Assembly (NCBI GenBank): GCA_963705515.1
Contig: CAVPJV010000009.1
Span: 62,001 to 126,000, forward strand
Origin: Gaiellasilicea sp963705515
GTDB taxonomy: Bacteria > Actinomycetota > Thermoleophilia > Gaiellales > Gaiellaceae
Direction: 5' to 3'
DNA length: 64,000 bases
A model generated the notes under the pieces. That model was not told the origin of the DNA, ran no database searches, and worked only from the letters and a program-made list of their open reading frames with translations. Both the position numbers and the translations under genes were made by a program. Below, one piece after another: positions 40,270 through 48,945 of this stretch (the first letter of the stretch is position 1; each line of letters opens with the position of its first letter).

Positions 40270-40581
40270 ATGAGCCGCGACGGGCACGTGCTCAAGAGCC
40301 CACAGGGCGAGATCAGGATCGAGGGCGCCGCGCTGGCGGGGCTCGTGATCTCGACGGCCGAGCTGGTCGACGGCGCCCGTGTCCGGCGCCCGCGACGCGG
40401 CCTCGACGTGAGCGTCGCCGACGGCGCCGTCCAGGTCGAGCTCGAGCTCGCAGCCCGCTACGGCACCGCCCTGCCGGAGCTCGCGCGCGCCGTGCAGGAG
40501 AGCGTCACCGATGCCTTGCGCACCGCGGCCGGCCTGATCGTCGAGCGCGTCGACGTCTCGATCGAGGAGCTCGACGCGTGA
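40270..40581 (+). CDS. Asp23/Gls24-family protein
   Basis: 103 residues from ATG 40270 (AAGGA upstream). The Asp23 pattern is visible: short strands with GEIRIEGAALAGLVISTAELVDGARV, then VSVADGAVQVELELAARYGTALPELARAVQESVTDALRTAAGLIVERVDVSIEEL. In Firmicutes this family anchors to the membrane and responds to envelope stress, and it commonly precedes nusB, as here (GTGA overlap). TAAGCT near 40249 may be its -10. Confidence 0.85.
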   Translation: MSRDGHVLKSPQGEIRIEGAALAGLVISTAELVDGARVRRPRRGLDVSVADGAVQVELELAARYGTALPELARAVQESVTDALRTAAGLIVERVDVSIEELDA

Positions 40582-40958
40582 GCACGGGCCGCCGGCAAGC
40601 GAGACGCACCGCGCTCTTCCTGCTCTACCAGTGGGATCTGACCGGGCAGCCGCTGACGACGCTCTACGAGGGTCAGCCGGACGCGTTCGCGCTCGAGCTC
40701 GCCGAGACCGTCTCGGCGCGGGCGGAGGAGCTCGACCTCCGGATCACGGCGTCTGCCGAGGGCTGGACCGCCGACCGGCTGGGTACGCTCGAGCGGAACA
40801 TCCTGAGGATCGGGATCCACGAGCTGGAGGAGGAGAGCGTGCCGCCGGAGGTGGCGATGAACGAGGCTGTCGTGCTGGCGAAGCGGTACGCGTCCGAGGA
40901 CGCTGCACGGCTCGTAAACGGGATTCTGGCCCGGGTGGCCAGGGAGGAGGTCGCATGA
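40578..40958 (+). CDS. nusB: Transcription antitermination factor NusB
   Basis: 126 residues, all-helical. RQARRTALFLLYQWDLTGQPL is the N-terminal RNA/NusE-binding part, and LERNILRIGIHELEEESVPPEVAMNEAVVLAKRYASEDAARLVNGILARVARE is the highly conserved C-terminal half. It works with NusE in rRNA antitermination. Flanked by 4-nt overlaps on both sides. Confidence 0.94.
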   Translation: MSTGRRQARRTALFLLYQWDLTGQPLTTLYEGQPDAFALELAETVSARAEELDLRITASAEGWTADRLGTLERNILRIGIHELEEESVPPEVAMNEAVVLAKRYASEDAARLVNGILARVAREEVA

Positions 40959-41167
40959 GCTCGACCGGATCGGCCGACGAAGCGCTCGGACGCGCCGAGG
41001 AGCTGCTCGAGCGGCTGAAGGCGACCCGTGAGGAGCTGGAGCGGCTGGCCGCGCAGGAGGATGCCGAGGCGGCCGTCGAGGTCCTGACGGAGCTCGCCGA
41101 GCTCGCGAAGGAGGTCGAGGCCGAGCTCGGGAAGGCTCGTGCCCGCGCCGATGCTCCGCAGCCCTGA
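40955..41167 (+). CDS. Short coiled-coil protein
   Basis: 70 residues, almost entirely one Glu/Leu/Ala-rich helix (ALGRAEELLERLKATREELERLAAQEDAEAAVEVLTELAEL). Starts by ATGA overlap with nusB and overlaps the prenyl synthase start. Its slot before an isoprenyl synthase is where xseB often lies, and the size fits, but the XseB sequence motif is not convincing and there is no xseA here. Function unknown. Confidence 0.6.
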   Translation: MSSTGSADEALGRAEELLERLKATREELERLAAQEDAEAAVEVLTELAELAKEVEAELGKARARADAPQP

Positions 41168-41924
41168 GGAGCTCCGTGCTCTCGTCGAGGGGTATCTCGG
41201 CGAGCTCGCGTTCACGCCCGAGCTGGGCCGCCTCGAGGAGGCGCTGCGGTACCCGCTCGAAGCCGGCGGCAAGCGCGTCCGGCCGGTGATCACGCTGGCG
41301 GTCGGCGAGGCTGCCGACGCCGCCGCCGAGCACGTCCTGCCGGCCGCCGCGGCCGTCGAGCTCGTGCACACGTTCTCGCTCGTCCACGACGACCTGCCCG
41401 CGCTCGACGACGACGACGAGCGCCGCGGCCGTCCTTCCGCCCACATCGCCTTCGGCGAGGCGACGGCGCTCCTGGCGGGCGACGCGCTGCTCGCGGAGGC
41501 GTTCCGGCTCGCGCTCTCCTATCCGACGCCGATGGTGGGCCGCGAGCTCGCCCAGGCGACGCTGGGGATGATCGGCGGCCAGCACCGTGACGTCAGCGGC
41601 GACACCGCCGACCTCGCGGCGCTGCACCGGCTGAAGACGGGGGCGCTCTTCTCCGCCTCGGTCGGCGTTGCTCTCTGGGTCGCGGAGGTTCCGGAGGGCG
41701 AGCAGCCGGCCTGGAGGGCGTTCGGCGACGAGCTCGGCCTGCTCTTCCAGATCGTCGACGACCTCCTCGACGGCGACGGCTACGTCGACGTCTACGGTGT
41801 CGAGGAGGCGCGCAGGCTTGCCGACGCCGCCGCAGTGCGCGCCCAGACGCGGCTCGACGCGATTCCCGCGGACACGAGCGTGCTCGCCGAGATCGTCGCG
41901 TCGCTCGCCGCACGCACGACCTAG
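41151..41924 (+). CDS. Polyprenyl (geranyl/farnesyl-type) diphosphate synthase
   Basis: About 257 residues from ATG 41151 (GTG 41139 is an alternative). GGKRVRP precedes the first Asp-rich motif in LVHDDLPALDDDDERRGRPS, and the second is in FQIVDDLLD. QHRDVSG and HRLKTGALF carry the usual Gln and Lys-Thr. It condenses isopentenyl diphosphate onto an allylic diphosphate. It is shorter than typical (about 290), because the C-terminal end after the second motif is brief. Chain length cannot be predicted with confidence. Confidence 0.87.
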   Translation: MLRSPEELRALVEGYLGELAFTPELGRLEEALRYPLEAGGKRVRPVITLAVGEAADAAAEHVLPAAAAVELVHTFSLVHDDLPALDDDDERRGRPSAHIAFGEATALLAGDALLAEAFRLALSYPTPMVGRELAQATLGMIGGQHRDVSGDTADLAALHRLKTGALFSASVGVALWVAEVPEGEQPAWRAFGDELGLLFQIVDDLLDGDGYVDVYGVEEARRLADAAAVRAQTRLDAIPADTSVLAEIVASLAARTT

Positions 41925-42709
41925 GTGCGGCCGCCCGCTCACGTCCTCGACGGCAGTTCGGGGTCTCGGCCGAGCCCGAACGGCTCGCCGGCGGCATGGA
42001 GACCTCCTGGCGGTGCGGCGACCTCGTCGTGAAGCCGCTCGATCTGTCCGTCGAGGAGGTCCGGTGGTGGGGAGCCCTGTTCGAGCGGCTCGAGAGCGAC
42101 GGCGTTCGCGTCTCGCGGTTGCGCGGCATCAGCGACGGCTGGTGCGCCTGGGAGTACGTGCCCGGCGAGCACCGAGAACGCGCCTGGTCGGAGATCATCG
42201 CCGTTGGGGAGCGTTTCCACGCCGCGATCGCGGCCGTCTCGCGGCCGTCATTTCTCGATCGCCGGACAAACCACTGGGCGATTGGGGAGCGCGTCGCCTG
42301 GGGTGAGGTTCGGGCCGAGGAGTTCGCTCACGTCAAGCACCTGCCGAGACTCGCGGCGGCGCTCCGGCCGGTCGACGAGACTGCGAGCCAGCTCGTGCAC
42401 GGCGACCTCACTGGCAACGTGCTCTTCGCGGACGGCCTCCCGCCGGCGGTGATCGACTTCTCCCCCTACTGGCGGCCGACGGGCTTCGCGTCTGCCGTCG
42501 TCGTCGGCGACGCCTTGCTCTGGGAGGGCGCCGATGCAGATCTCCTGAAGGAGGTCGACCACGTGGACGACCTCCCGCAGCTGCTGCTGCGGGCGCTGAT
42601 CTACCGCGCCGTCGTGGACGCGCTCATCCGGGCGGGTGAGCCGTGGCGATCCGACGAGGACGACTTCTTCCTCGCTCCGGTCGAGCTCGCGTGCTCGCTG
42701 GCTGGGTAG
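41925..42709 (+). CDS. Phosphotransferase-fold protein (TIGR02569-like), apparent -1 frameshift
   Basis: GTG 41925 directly follows the previous stop. RPPAHVLD is in the first frame; after a missing base near 41951-41956 the expected FGVSAEPERLAGGMETSWRCGDLVVKPLD continues in the frame that stays open to 42709. The kinase-like motif is LVHGDLTGNVLFADGLPPAVIDFSPYWRP (HGDxxGN Asp and the later D-F-S). This group is an actinobacterial conserved family related to aminoglycoside phosphotransferases. Substrate unknown. Without the correction only ATG 41996 onward would be called. Confidence 0.75.
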
Positions 42710-42712
42710 AGT
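42707..42712 (+). promoter_or_regulatory. -10 hexamer TAGAGT for the VOC gene
   Basis: TAGAGT includes the previous gene's TAG stop and lies 6 nt before GTG 42719. Confidence 0.45.
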
Positions 42713-42718
42713 CGTGGC

Positions 42719-43141
42719 GTGGAGCAGCGCCTGAGCCTCGTCACCCTGGGCGTGCAGGACCTCGGCCGCTCGCGCGCCTTCTACGAGGCGCTCGGGTGGA
42801 CGACGGGCGCCGCCCCGGACGACGACGTCGTCTTCTTCCAGGCCGGCGGGATGATCGTCGCGCTCTGGGGCCGGGACGAGCTCGCCGCGGACAGCGGCGT
42901 CGAGGACGGCGGCGGCTGGGGTGGCGTGACGCTCGCCCACAACGTGCGCTCGCCGGCCGAGGTGGACGCAGTCATCGCGGAGGCGGAGGCTGCCGGCGCA
43001 ACGATCCCGCGTCGCGGCGCCGAGACGTTCTGGGGCGGCTACTCCGGCGTCTTCGTCGATCCCGACGGCCACCCGTGGGAGGTCGCACACAATCCGGGCT
43101 GGCCGATCGCGGCCGACGGCTCGATCTCACTCGGGGACTAG
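42719..43141 (+). CDS. VOC-family protein
   Basis: 140 residues. SLVTLGVQDLGRSRAFYEALGW begins the first beta-alpha-beta3 unit, VVFFQAGGMIVALWG continues it, and GVTLAHNVRSPAEVDAVIAEAEAAGATIPRRGAETFWGGYSGVFVDPDGHPWEVAHNPGW is the second. Close to uncharacterised glyoxalase-like proteins; a metal site may use the early His-position residue (here not His) and the terminal Glu. The 3' end overlaps the convergent gene by 4 nt. Confidence 0.85.
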   Translation: MEQRLSLVTLGVQDLGRSRAFYEALGWTTGAAPDDDVVFFQAGGMIVALWGRDELAADSGVEDGGGWGGVTLAHNVRSPAEVDAVIAEAEAAGATIPRRGAETFWGGYSGVFVDPDGHPWEVAHNPGWPIAADGSISLGD

Positions 43142-44073
43142 GCGGCCGCGAGGACGCGGAGCGCGTCCAGGGTCAGCAGGTCGCTCGGGCCTGAGCCCCA
43201 GTCGACGACCTCGACGTTGCTTCCCTTCGATCCGGGCGGCCTCCACCAGCGCGCGCCGGGGCGCCAGCGCCCGTCGGCGAGCCGGCGCTCCTCCAACAGC
43301 TGCAGCCCGTCGGTCGCCCTCGGGTCGCCGGCCCGGCCCATCCGCGCCAGCACGACGAGAGCGCGGAAGAAGTCGTAGTGCCAGAACGGGGGCTGATGCA
43401 TGACGACGAACGAGGGCCGGATCGGCTCGCCGGTTGCGAGCGTGCGAAACAGCCGATGCTCGAGCAGGAGCTCCGCCGTGCGCTCGGCTGCGTCCTTCGC
43501 CGCTGTCTCCCCGGTGGCGACCCAGTACTCGTGCAGCCCCCACATCGGCGGCAGCGACTCGTTGAAGGAAGAGCGGTAGCCCGTCGCGTTCTTGTCGCAG
43601 TTCCAGCCGCCGTCCGGCCACTGCCACTCGACGAGCGACTCCGCGAGCAGCCGAACGCGCGGGTCTCCGGCAAGCCCGAGCCGGCAGCAAACCGCAAGGG
43701 CATTCCCCTCCTGCGAGCCGCAGCGTCGGACGAGCCCGTCGATCGTCGGGATCCGGCTGCGGTGGCCCTCTCCGGTCAGCCATGCGAGCACGGTCTCGAC
43801 CGCGGCGAGGCAGCGGGGCTCGCCGGCCGGGACGCCGAGCTCGACGAGCGAGACGAGCCGCCAGTGTGCGCCGCCCCATTTGGCGTAGACGTTGACCCCG
43901 AAACCGCCGTCGGGCTGCTGCCCTGCCAGGAGCGCCCGTACCTTCGGCCCTTCGAGGACGTGGGCGGCCTCGGCTGGATCCGCCTCGCCGAGCAGGTCGC
44001 GTTTCGCCTGGAAGACGATCCCGGGCTCGTCCGAGTCGAGCAGCCAGTCCAGGGCCGATGCCGTCACCGTCAT
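43138..44073 (-). CDS. Alpha/alpha-toroid protein (prenyltransferase/squalene-cyclase-like repeats)
   Basis: 311 residues with QW-type repeats: LLAGQQPDGGFGVNVYAKWGGAHW, VEWQWPDGGWNCDKNATGYRSSF, and DGRWRPGARWWRP. These resemble the repeats of terpenoid cyclases and prenyltransferases, but the DxDD or Zn catalytic motifs are not seen and the protein is half cyclase size. It is more likely a hypothetical toroid with unknown ligand. WHYDFFRALVVLARMG near 230 is a conserved-looking segment. Overlaps the upstream acetyltransferase by 4 nt. Confidence 0.7.
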   Translation of the reverse strand: MTVTASALDWLLDSDEPGIVFQAKRDLLGEADPAEAAHVLEGPKVRALLAGQQPDGGFGVNVYAKWGGAHWRLVSLVELGVPAGEPRCLAAVETVLAWLTGEGHRSRIPTIDGLVRRCGSQEGNALAVCCRLGLAGDPRVRLLAESLVEWQWPDGGWNCDKNATGYRSSFNESLPPMWGLHEYWVATGETAAKDAAERTAELLLEHRLFRTLATGEPIRPSFVVMHQPPFWHYDFFRALVVLARMGRAGDPRATDGLQLLEERRLADGRWRPGARWWRPPGSKGSNVEVVDWGSGPSDLLTLDALRVLAAA

Positions 44074-44576
44074 GTCAGCTCCTTCGCGAGCAGGTCGAGC
44101 AATAGTCCGTCGCGCCAGACGCCGTCCGGATCGCACCAATACTCGCGCATCACGCCCACGCGTTGGAAGCCGGCCTTCTCGTAGCAGCGAATCGCGCGGT
44201 CGTTGTGTGCGGCCGGGTCGATCACGAGCCGGTGGTGATGGAGATCGTCGATCAGGTGGCGCGCCATCGTTCGGACAGCGTCCGTGCCGAGCCCGTCTCC
44301 GTGGTACCGCGCTCCGAGGAAGAGGTCGATGCCGGCGTGACGGAAGTCCTCGTCCGTCTCCTCGTAGTGCTGGATCATGCCGGCGACCTCGCCGTCGGAG
44401 ACGATGGCGAAGACGACCGTCCCGTCGTCCGCGCCGCGGGCCTTCTCCAACACGTGCTCGGGCGTCAGCCCCGGCCACCAGCGCGCCACGTCTGGATCCC
44501 CGCCCAGCTCGACGATCCGGGGGACGTCTTCCTCAACGAGGGGGCGCAGCACGACACGCTCTCCCCGCAACTCCAT
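44070..44576 (-). CDS. GNAT-family N-acetyltransferase
   Basis: 168 residues from ATG 44576. LRGERVVLRPLVEEDVPRIVELGGDPDVARWW is the N-terminal part of AAC(6')/RimJ-like enzymes, VVFAIVSDGEVAGMIQHYEE continues, and motif A is IDLFLGARYHGDGLGTDAVRTMARHLIDDLHHHRLVIDPAAHNDRAIRCYEKAGFQRVG. It uses acetyl-CoA. The acceptor is unknown; aminoglycoside 6'-acetylation is known in relatives but not implied. Divergent from tlyA. Confidence 0.87.
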   Translation of the reverse strand: MELRGERVVLRPLVEEDVPRIVELGGDPDVARWWPGLTPEHVLEKARGADDGTVVFAIVSDGEVAGMIQHYEETDEDFRHAGIDLFLGARYHGDGLGTDAVRTMARHLIDDLHHHRLVIDPAAHNDRAIRCYEKAGFQRVGVMREYWCDPDGVWRDGLLLDLLAKELT

Positions 44577-44602
44577 GACAGTCCTGTAGCACATCCCGCC
44601 AC

Positions 44603-44608
44603 TACCCT
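44603..44608 (+). promoter_or_regulatory. -10 hexamer TACCCT for tlyA
   Basis: TACCCT, 7 nt before ATG 44616; no Shine-Dalgarno between. Confidence 0.5.
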
Positions 44609-44615
44609 GGACGCG

Positions 44616-45386
44616 ATGAAGAAGCGCCTCGACGTCCTTCTGGTCGAGCGCGGGCTCGCCGAGAGCCGCGCGCAGGCTCAGGCGCTCGTGCTGGCCGGGC
44701 TCGTCCCCGGCTACGACAAGCCTGGCCACCAGGTGCCCGAGGACGCCGAGCTCGCCGTCAAGGAGCGGCCGCGCTTCGTCTCACGCGGAGGCGAGAAGCT
44801 CGCGAACGCGTTCGAGCAACTCGATGTCGAGCTCGACGAGCGCGACGCGATCGACGTCGGCGCGTCGACGGGCGGCTTCACCGACTACCTGCTCCAGCAC
44901 GGGGTTGCGCGCGTGCTCGCGGTCGACGTCGGCTACGGCCAGCTCCACCCGAAGCTGCGCGCCGACCCGAGGGTGACCGTGCTGGAGCGCACGAACGCCC
45001 GCGAGCTGACCGAGCTGCCGTTCCGCCCCGATCTGCTCGTCGCCGACGTCTCGTTCATCAGCGTCCGGATCGCGCTGCCGCCGGTGCTGCGGCTGCTCGC
45101 GCCGGGCTGGGACGCGGTCGTGCTCGTCAAGCCGCAGTTCGAGGCCGGGAAGGACGAGGTCGGGCGCGGCGGCGTCGTCCGGGACGCGGGCATCCATCGC
45201 CGCGTGCTCCGGGAGGTCGTCGACGCCGCTCTGGACTGGGGTGGGACGACGGTCGGCGTCGTAGACTCCGGACTGCCCGGACCGAAGGGCAACCGGGAGT
45301 TCTTCGTCCACCTGATCAATCGTCCCGACCCCGTGCTCCTCGATGACATCGACCAGCGCATCGACCGTGCCGTCACAGCAGCCTAG
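44616..45386 (+). CDS. tlyA: TlyA-family rRNA 2'-O-methyltransferase
   Basis: 256 residues. An S4 RNA-binding domain (KKRLDVLLVERGLAESRAQAQALVLAGLV) leads through RFVSRGGEKLANAFEQLDVEL into an FtsJ-like methyltransferase with AIDVGASTGGFTDYLLQHGVARVLAVDVGYGQL, LVADVSFISV and VLVKPQFEAGKDEVGRGGVVRD. In mycobacteria TlyA methylates 16S and 23S rRNA and is needed for capreomycin sensitivity. First gene of the conserved tlyA-nadK-recN-steA-steB block. Confidence 0.93.
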   Translation: MKKRLDVLLVERGLAESRAQAQALVLAGLVPGYDKPGHQVPEDAELAVKERPRFVSRGGEKLANAFEQLDVELDERDAIDVGASTGGFTDYLLQHGVARVLAVDVGYGQLHPKLRADPRVTVLERTNARELTELPFRPDLLVADVSFISVRIALPPVLRLLAPGWDAVVLVKPQFEAGKDEVGRGGVVRDAGIHRRVLREVVDAALDWGGTTVGVVDSGLPGPKGNREFFVHLINRPDPVLLDDIDQRIDRAVTAA

Positions 45387-46212
45387 GGCTGTCAAGCGGG
45401 CGGCCGTGGTCACGCACGGCAAGCCGCAGGCGATCGGCTCGGCGCTGGCGCGGCTCGCAAACGTCGCCCGCGAGTCGGGCGTCGAGCTCGTCTTCGCGGC
45501 CGGGGAGTCGGAGAAGCACGGCCTCGGCCCTGACGGCGCCGAGACGTCGGATGTGGACATCGCGGTCGTGCTCGGCGGCGACGGCACGATGCTGCGCGCA
45601 CTCGCGCGCTATCTCGGCACCGGCGTGCCGGTGATCGGCGTCAACTTCGGCCGGGTCGGCTTCCTCGCCTCGATCGAGCGGGCCGAGCTGGAGAGCGGGC
45701 TGGCGCGCGTGTTCGCCGGCGAGTACCGGGTCGAGGACGTGCCCACGCTGGACGTCGAGGTCGGGGACGAGCGCCGCGTCGCGGTCAACGACCTCGTGAT
45801 CGCGAGCGCCGTCGTCGGCCGCATGATCCAGCTCGAATGGGCGGTCGGCGGCGCGGGCCTGGGCCGGCTCGCCTGCGACGGGCTCGTCTGCGCGACTCCC
45901 TCCGGCTCGACGGGCTACAACTTCTCGAACGGCGGCCCCGTGCTCGTCTGGGGGCTGGACGCGATGGCGATCACGTTCGTCGCGCCGCACTCGCTCAACG
46001 CCCGCCCGCTCGTCGTCCCGCGCGGCGACGAGCTGATCGTCTGGAACCGGACGCCCGACGTGCCCGCAACCGCGCTCGTCGACGGTCATCGCGTCGCCGA
46101 CCTCGCCGCGGGCGGCCGGGCGGTCACGCGCCTCGGCGAGCAGCGCTCGCTCCTCGCGACATTGCCCGAGGTGACGTTCTTCAGCCGCTACAGCCGAACC
46201 TTTGCTTCGTAG
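45367..46212 (+). CDS. nadK: NAD kinase
   Basis: 281 residues from GTG 45367, overlapping tlyA by 20 nt. VVLGGDGTMLRALARYLGTGVPVIGVNFGRVGFL contains the catalytic GGDGT motif, VNDLVIA and CDGLVCATPSGSTGYNFSNGGPVL the NAD-binding NE/D and TPxGSTAY regions (Phe replaces Leu in YNFS), and APHSLNARPLVVP follows. It makes NADP, used here by AroE. Its TTG-started neighbour recN overlaps its end. Confidence 0.94.
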   Translation: MPSQQPRAVKRAAVVTHGKPQAIGSALARLANVARESGVELVFAAGESEKHGLGPDGAETSDVDIAVVLGGDGTMLRALARYLGTGVPVIGVNFGRVGFLASIERAELESGLARVFAGEYRVEDVPTLDVEVGDERRVAVNDLVIASAVVGRMIQLEWAVGGAGLGRLACDGLVCATPSGSTGYNFSNGGPVLVWGLDAMAITFVAPHSLNARPLVVPRGDELIVWNRTPDVPATALVDGHRVADLAAGGRAVTRLGEQRSLLATLPEVTFFSRYSRTFAS

Positions 46213-47842
46213 CCTGCGCATCGAGAACCTCGTCCTCGTCCGCGACGGCGTCCTGGCGCCGGGACCCGGGTTGACTGCGATCACGGGCGAGACGGGCGCC
46301 GGCAAGACGATCCTGACGCAGGCGGTGGGGCTGCTGCTCGGAGCGAAGGGCGACGCGGGCATCGTCGGCGCGGCCGGCACCGAGGCGTACGTCGAGGCCG
46401 AGCTCGACGTCCCGGAGGGGTTCTTCGACGACGACGAGCTCAGCGGGCTCGCCGAGCTGGCGCCGGAGGACGAGCCCGGCCTCGTGCTCGCCCGGCGCGT
46501 GTTCGGCGACGGCCGCACGCGTGCATACGCCTGGGGTCGCGCCGTCGCGCGCGAGGACCTCGCCGCCGCCGCAGAGCGCCTGATCGCGATGTCGGGCCAG
46601 TTCGAGCAGCGCCGTCTCGGCCGTCCCTCCTACCAGCTCGACGTGCTCGACTCGTTCGTCGGCGAGGAGCAGCTGCGCCGCCGCCGCGAGGCGCGCCTGG
46701 CCTGGCGCGATCTCGCCGCCGCCCGCAAGCGACACGACGAGCTCACGCGCGGCGCCGCCGCGGAGGAGTCCCGCCTGCGCGAGCTGGCCGCCCTCGTCGA
46801 AGCGACGGAGGGGTTCGAGCCGGCTGGTGAGCAGTCGCTGCGCGACGAGCGCGAGCGCCTGCGCCACGTCACCGAGCTCGCCGAGGGAGCGGCCCGCGCC
46901 GCCGAGGCGATTGCGCCGGACGAGGGCGAGGGAGCGACCGGGCTCGCGGCAGCCGCCGAGCGCTCGCTCGCCCCGCTCGAGCGGCTCGCGCCCGAGCTCG
47001 CCCGTGCCGGCGAGGAGCTGCGCGATGTCGAGCTGCGCCTGCGTGAGGTCGGCTCCGACCTGCGCGCGTTTCTCGCCTCGCTGGAGGCCGAGCCGGACCG
47101 GCTCGAGCACGTCGAGGGTGAGCTGGAGCGGATCTCGGACGCGCGCCGCCGCTTCGGCGCCGCCGACTACGACGATCTGCTGGCGCAGGCGACGGCCGCC
47201 CGCGACGAGCTGGCGGCGCTCGACGGTGGTCTCGATCCCGCTGCCGCGGCCGCGGAGGCGCTGGCCGCGGCCGAGGCGAGGACGGGCGAGGTCGCCACAG
47301 ATCTCCGCAACGCGAGGCAGGCGTCCGTGGACGCGTTCGCCGAGGCCGTCGCCGAGGAGCTGCGCGGCGTCGGCATGGGCGAGGGCGAGTTCCGCGTCGA
47401 GCTGCGCGAGCGCGACCCCGGCCCGACGGGCGCCGACGAGGCCGTCTTCCTGATCCGCCCGAACGCCGGACTTCCCTTCGGGCCTGTGTCCGAGACTGCG
47501 TCCGGCGGCGAGCTCTCGCGCGTCGCGCTCGCGATCGCGGCCGCCGCGGGCACGGTTCTCGATGTGAAAGGGACGATGGTCTTCGACGAGATCGACGCCG
47601 GTGTCGGCGGCGAGACGGCCCATGCGGTCGCCGCGACGCTGAAGCGGCTCGCCGAGCGCGCGCAGGTGCTGACGATCACGCACCTGCCGCAGATCGCCAG
47701 CGTGGCCGACACCCATTACCGCGTGACGAAGGTGCCCGGCGACCCCACCCACACCCGGATCGAGCCGCTCGACGACGCGCAGCGCCGCGACGAGCTCGAG
47801 CGCATGCTCGGCGGCAAGGAGTTCATCTCCACCCTGCGATGA
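46202..47842 (+). CDS. recN: DNA repair ATPase RecN
   Basis: 546 residues. SMC-like: Walker A GETGAGKTILTQAVGLLLGAK near the N-terminus, Q-loop MSGQFEQRRLGRPSYQLDVLDSF, long coiled coil (about 150-350), signature ETASGGELSRVALAIA and Walker B MVFDEIDAGVGGETAHAV with LTITHLPQIAS. It acts early in double-strand break repair. The TTG start at 46202 lies inside nadK. Coupled to steA by ATGA. Confidence 0.95.
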   Translation: MLRSLRIENLVLVRDGVLAPGPGLTAITGETGAGKTILTQAVGLLLGAKGDAGIVGAAGTEAYVEAELDVPEGFFDDDELSGLAELAPEDEPGLVLARRVFGDGRTRAYAWGRAVAREDLAAAAERLIAMSGQFEQRRLGRPSYQLDVLDSFVGEEQLRRRREARLAWRDLAAARKRHDELTRGAAAEESRLRELAALVEATEGFEPAGEQSLRDERERLRHVTELAEGAARAAEAIAPDEGEGATGLAAAAERSLAPLERLAPELARAGEELRDVELRLREVGSDLRAFLASLEAEPDRLEHVEGELERISDARRRFGAADYDDLLAQATAARDELAALDGGLDPAAAAAEALAAAEARTGEVATDLRNARQASVDAFAEAVAEELRGVGMGEGEFRVELRERDPGPTGADEAVFLIRPNAGLPFGPVSETASGGELSRVALAIAAAAGTVLDVKGTMVFDEIDAGVGGETAHAVAATLKRLAERAQVLTITHLPQIASVADTHYRVTKVPGDPTHTRIEPLDDAQRRDELERMLGGKEFISTLR

Positions 47843-48936
47843 GCCTGATCGAGCACACCGGCACTGCACGCCTCGGCAAACGGACGAAGGAGCTCGTTCG
47901 CCGGTTGCACCCTGACGACATCGCCGTGATCGACCACACCGACATCGACCGGGTCTCGGCCGAGGAGCTCGTCGAGTCCGGCGTGCGGGTCGTCGTCAAC
48001 GTCGCCCCGTCGCAGTCAGGGAGCTACCCGAATCCCGGCCCGCTCCAGCTCGTCCGCGGCGGTGTCCGCTTGATCGACGTCGACGACCCGACCCTCTTCG
48101 ACGAGCTTTCCGACGGCGAGCGGCTGACCGTCCGCGGCGCGAGCCTCTTCCGAAACGGCACCTGCCTGGCGACGGGCCGTGCGCTCGAGGAGCGCGAGCT
48201 CGCCGGCGCGCTGCTGGAACAGCAGGGGCGCGTCACCGAGGCGCTGCAGGAGTTCGCCGACAACACGCTCCGCTACCTCCGCGACGAGGGCAAGCTGCTC
48301 GCAGAGGGAATCGACTTCCCCGCGCTCGAGACGAGCTTCCGCGACCGGCATGCGCTCGTCGTCGCCCGCGGGCCTGGGTTCAAGCGCGATCTCAAGATCG
48401 TCCGCGGCTACATCCGGGACTTCCGGCCGGTACTCGTCGCCGTCGACGGGGGCGCGGAGGCACTGATCGAGGAGGGCTGGAAGCCGGACGTGATCGTCGG
48501 GGACATGGACTCGGTCACCGACGCGACGCTGCGCTCCGGCGCCGAGATCCTCGTCCATGCCTACCGCGAGGGGCACGCCCCGGGTGAGGCGCGGCTGCAA
48601 CGGCTCGGCGTGCCGTTCCACACCGTCGCCGCGCCGGGGATCTCCGAGGACATCGCGCTCCTGCTCGCGCACGACAAGGGCGCCGAGCTGATCGTCGCGG
48701 TCGGCACCCACTTCAACCTGGTCGAGTTCCTGGAGCGCAGCCGTGCCGGGATGTCGTCCACGTTCGTCACCCGGCTGAAGGTGGGGGAGATCCTGATCGA
48801 CGCCAAAGGCGTCTCCCGGCTCGTCAGCCGGAGGATCGGCGTCTGGCCGCTCGCCCTCTTCGGGCTCGCCGCGTTCGCGGCCCTGCTGGTCGCGATCCTG
48901 GCCTCACCGGCGCTGCGGAACGTGTTCGGCCTCTAG
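47839..48936 (+). CDS. steA: SteA-like cytokinetic-ring / thiamine-pyrophosphokinase-fold protein
   Basis: 365 residues. The N-terminal half has KELVRRLHPDDIAVIDHTDIDRVSAEELVESGVRVVVN. The centre is a thiamine-pyrophosphokinase-like fold: LVAVDGGAEALIEEGWKPDVIVGDMDSVTDATLRSGAEILVHAYREG. The C-terminus has a transmembrane segment (WPLALFGLAAFAALLVAILASPAL). It sits between recN and an MctB/SteB-like gene, exactly as steA does in Corynebacterium, where SteA and SteB act in daughter-cell separation. The role here is by context and similarity. Confidence 0.8.
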   Translation: MSLIEHTGTARLGKRTKELVRRLHPDDIAVIDHTDIDRVSAEELVESGVRVVVNVAPSQSGSYPNPGPLQLVRGGVRLIDVDDPTLFDELSDGERLTVRGASLFRNGTCLATGRALEERELAGALLEQQGRVTEALQEFADNTLRYLRDEGKLLAEGIDFPALETSFRDRHALVVARGPGFKRDLKIVRGYIRDFRPVLVAVDGGAEALIEEGWKPDVIVGDMDSVTDATLRSGAEILVHAYREGHAPGEARLQRLGVPFHTVAAPGISEDIALLLAHDKGAELIVAVGTHFNLVEFLERSRAGMSSTFVTRLKVGEILIDAKGVSRLVSRRIGVWPLALFGLAAFAALLVAILASPALRNVFGL

Positions 48937-48939
48937 GCT
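48934..48939 (+). promoter_or_regulatory. -10 hexamer TAGGCT before the SteB/MctB-like gene
   Basis: TAGGCT includes the steA TAG stop and lies 6 nt before GTG 48946, suggesting an internal leaderless transcript. Confidence 0.45.
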
Positions 48940-48945
48940 TCACGG

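Noticed and set aside
40955..41167. XseB (exonuclease VII small subunit)
   Set aside because: Position and length fit, but the conserved XseB sequence is not seen and xseA is absent; kept as an unassigned coiled-coil protein.
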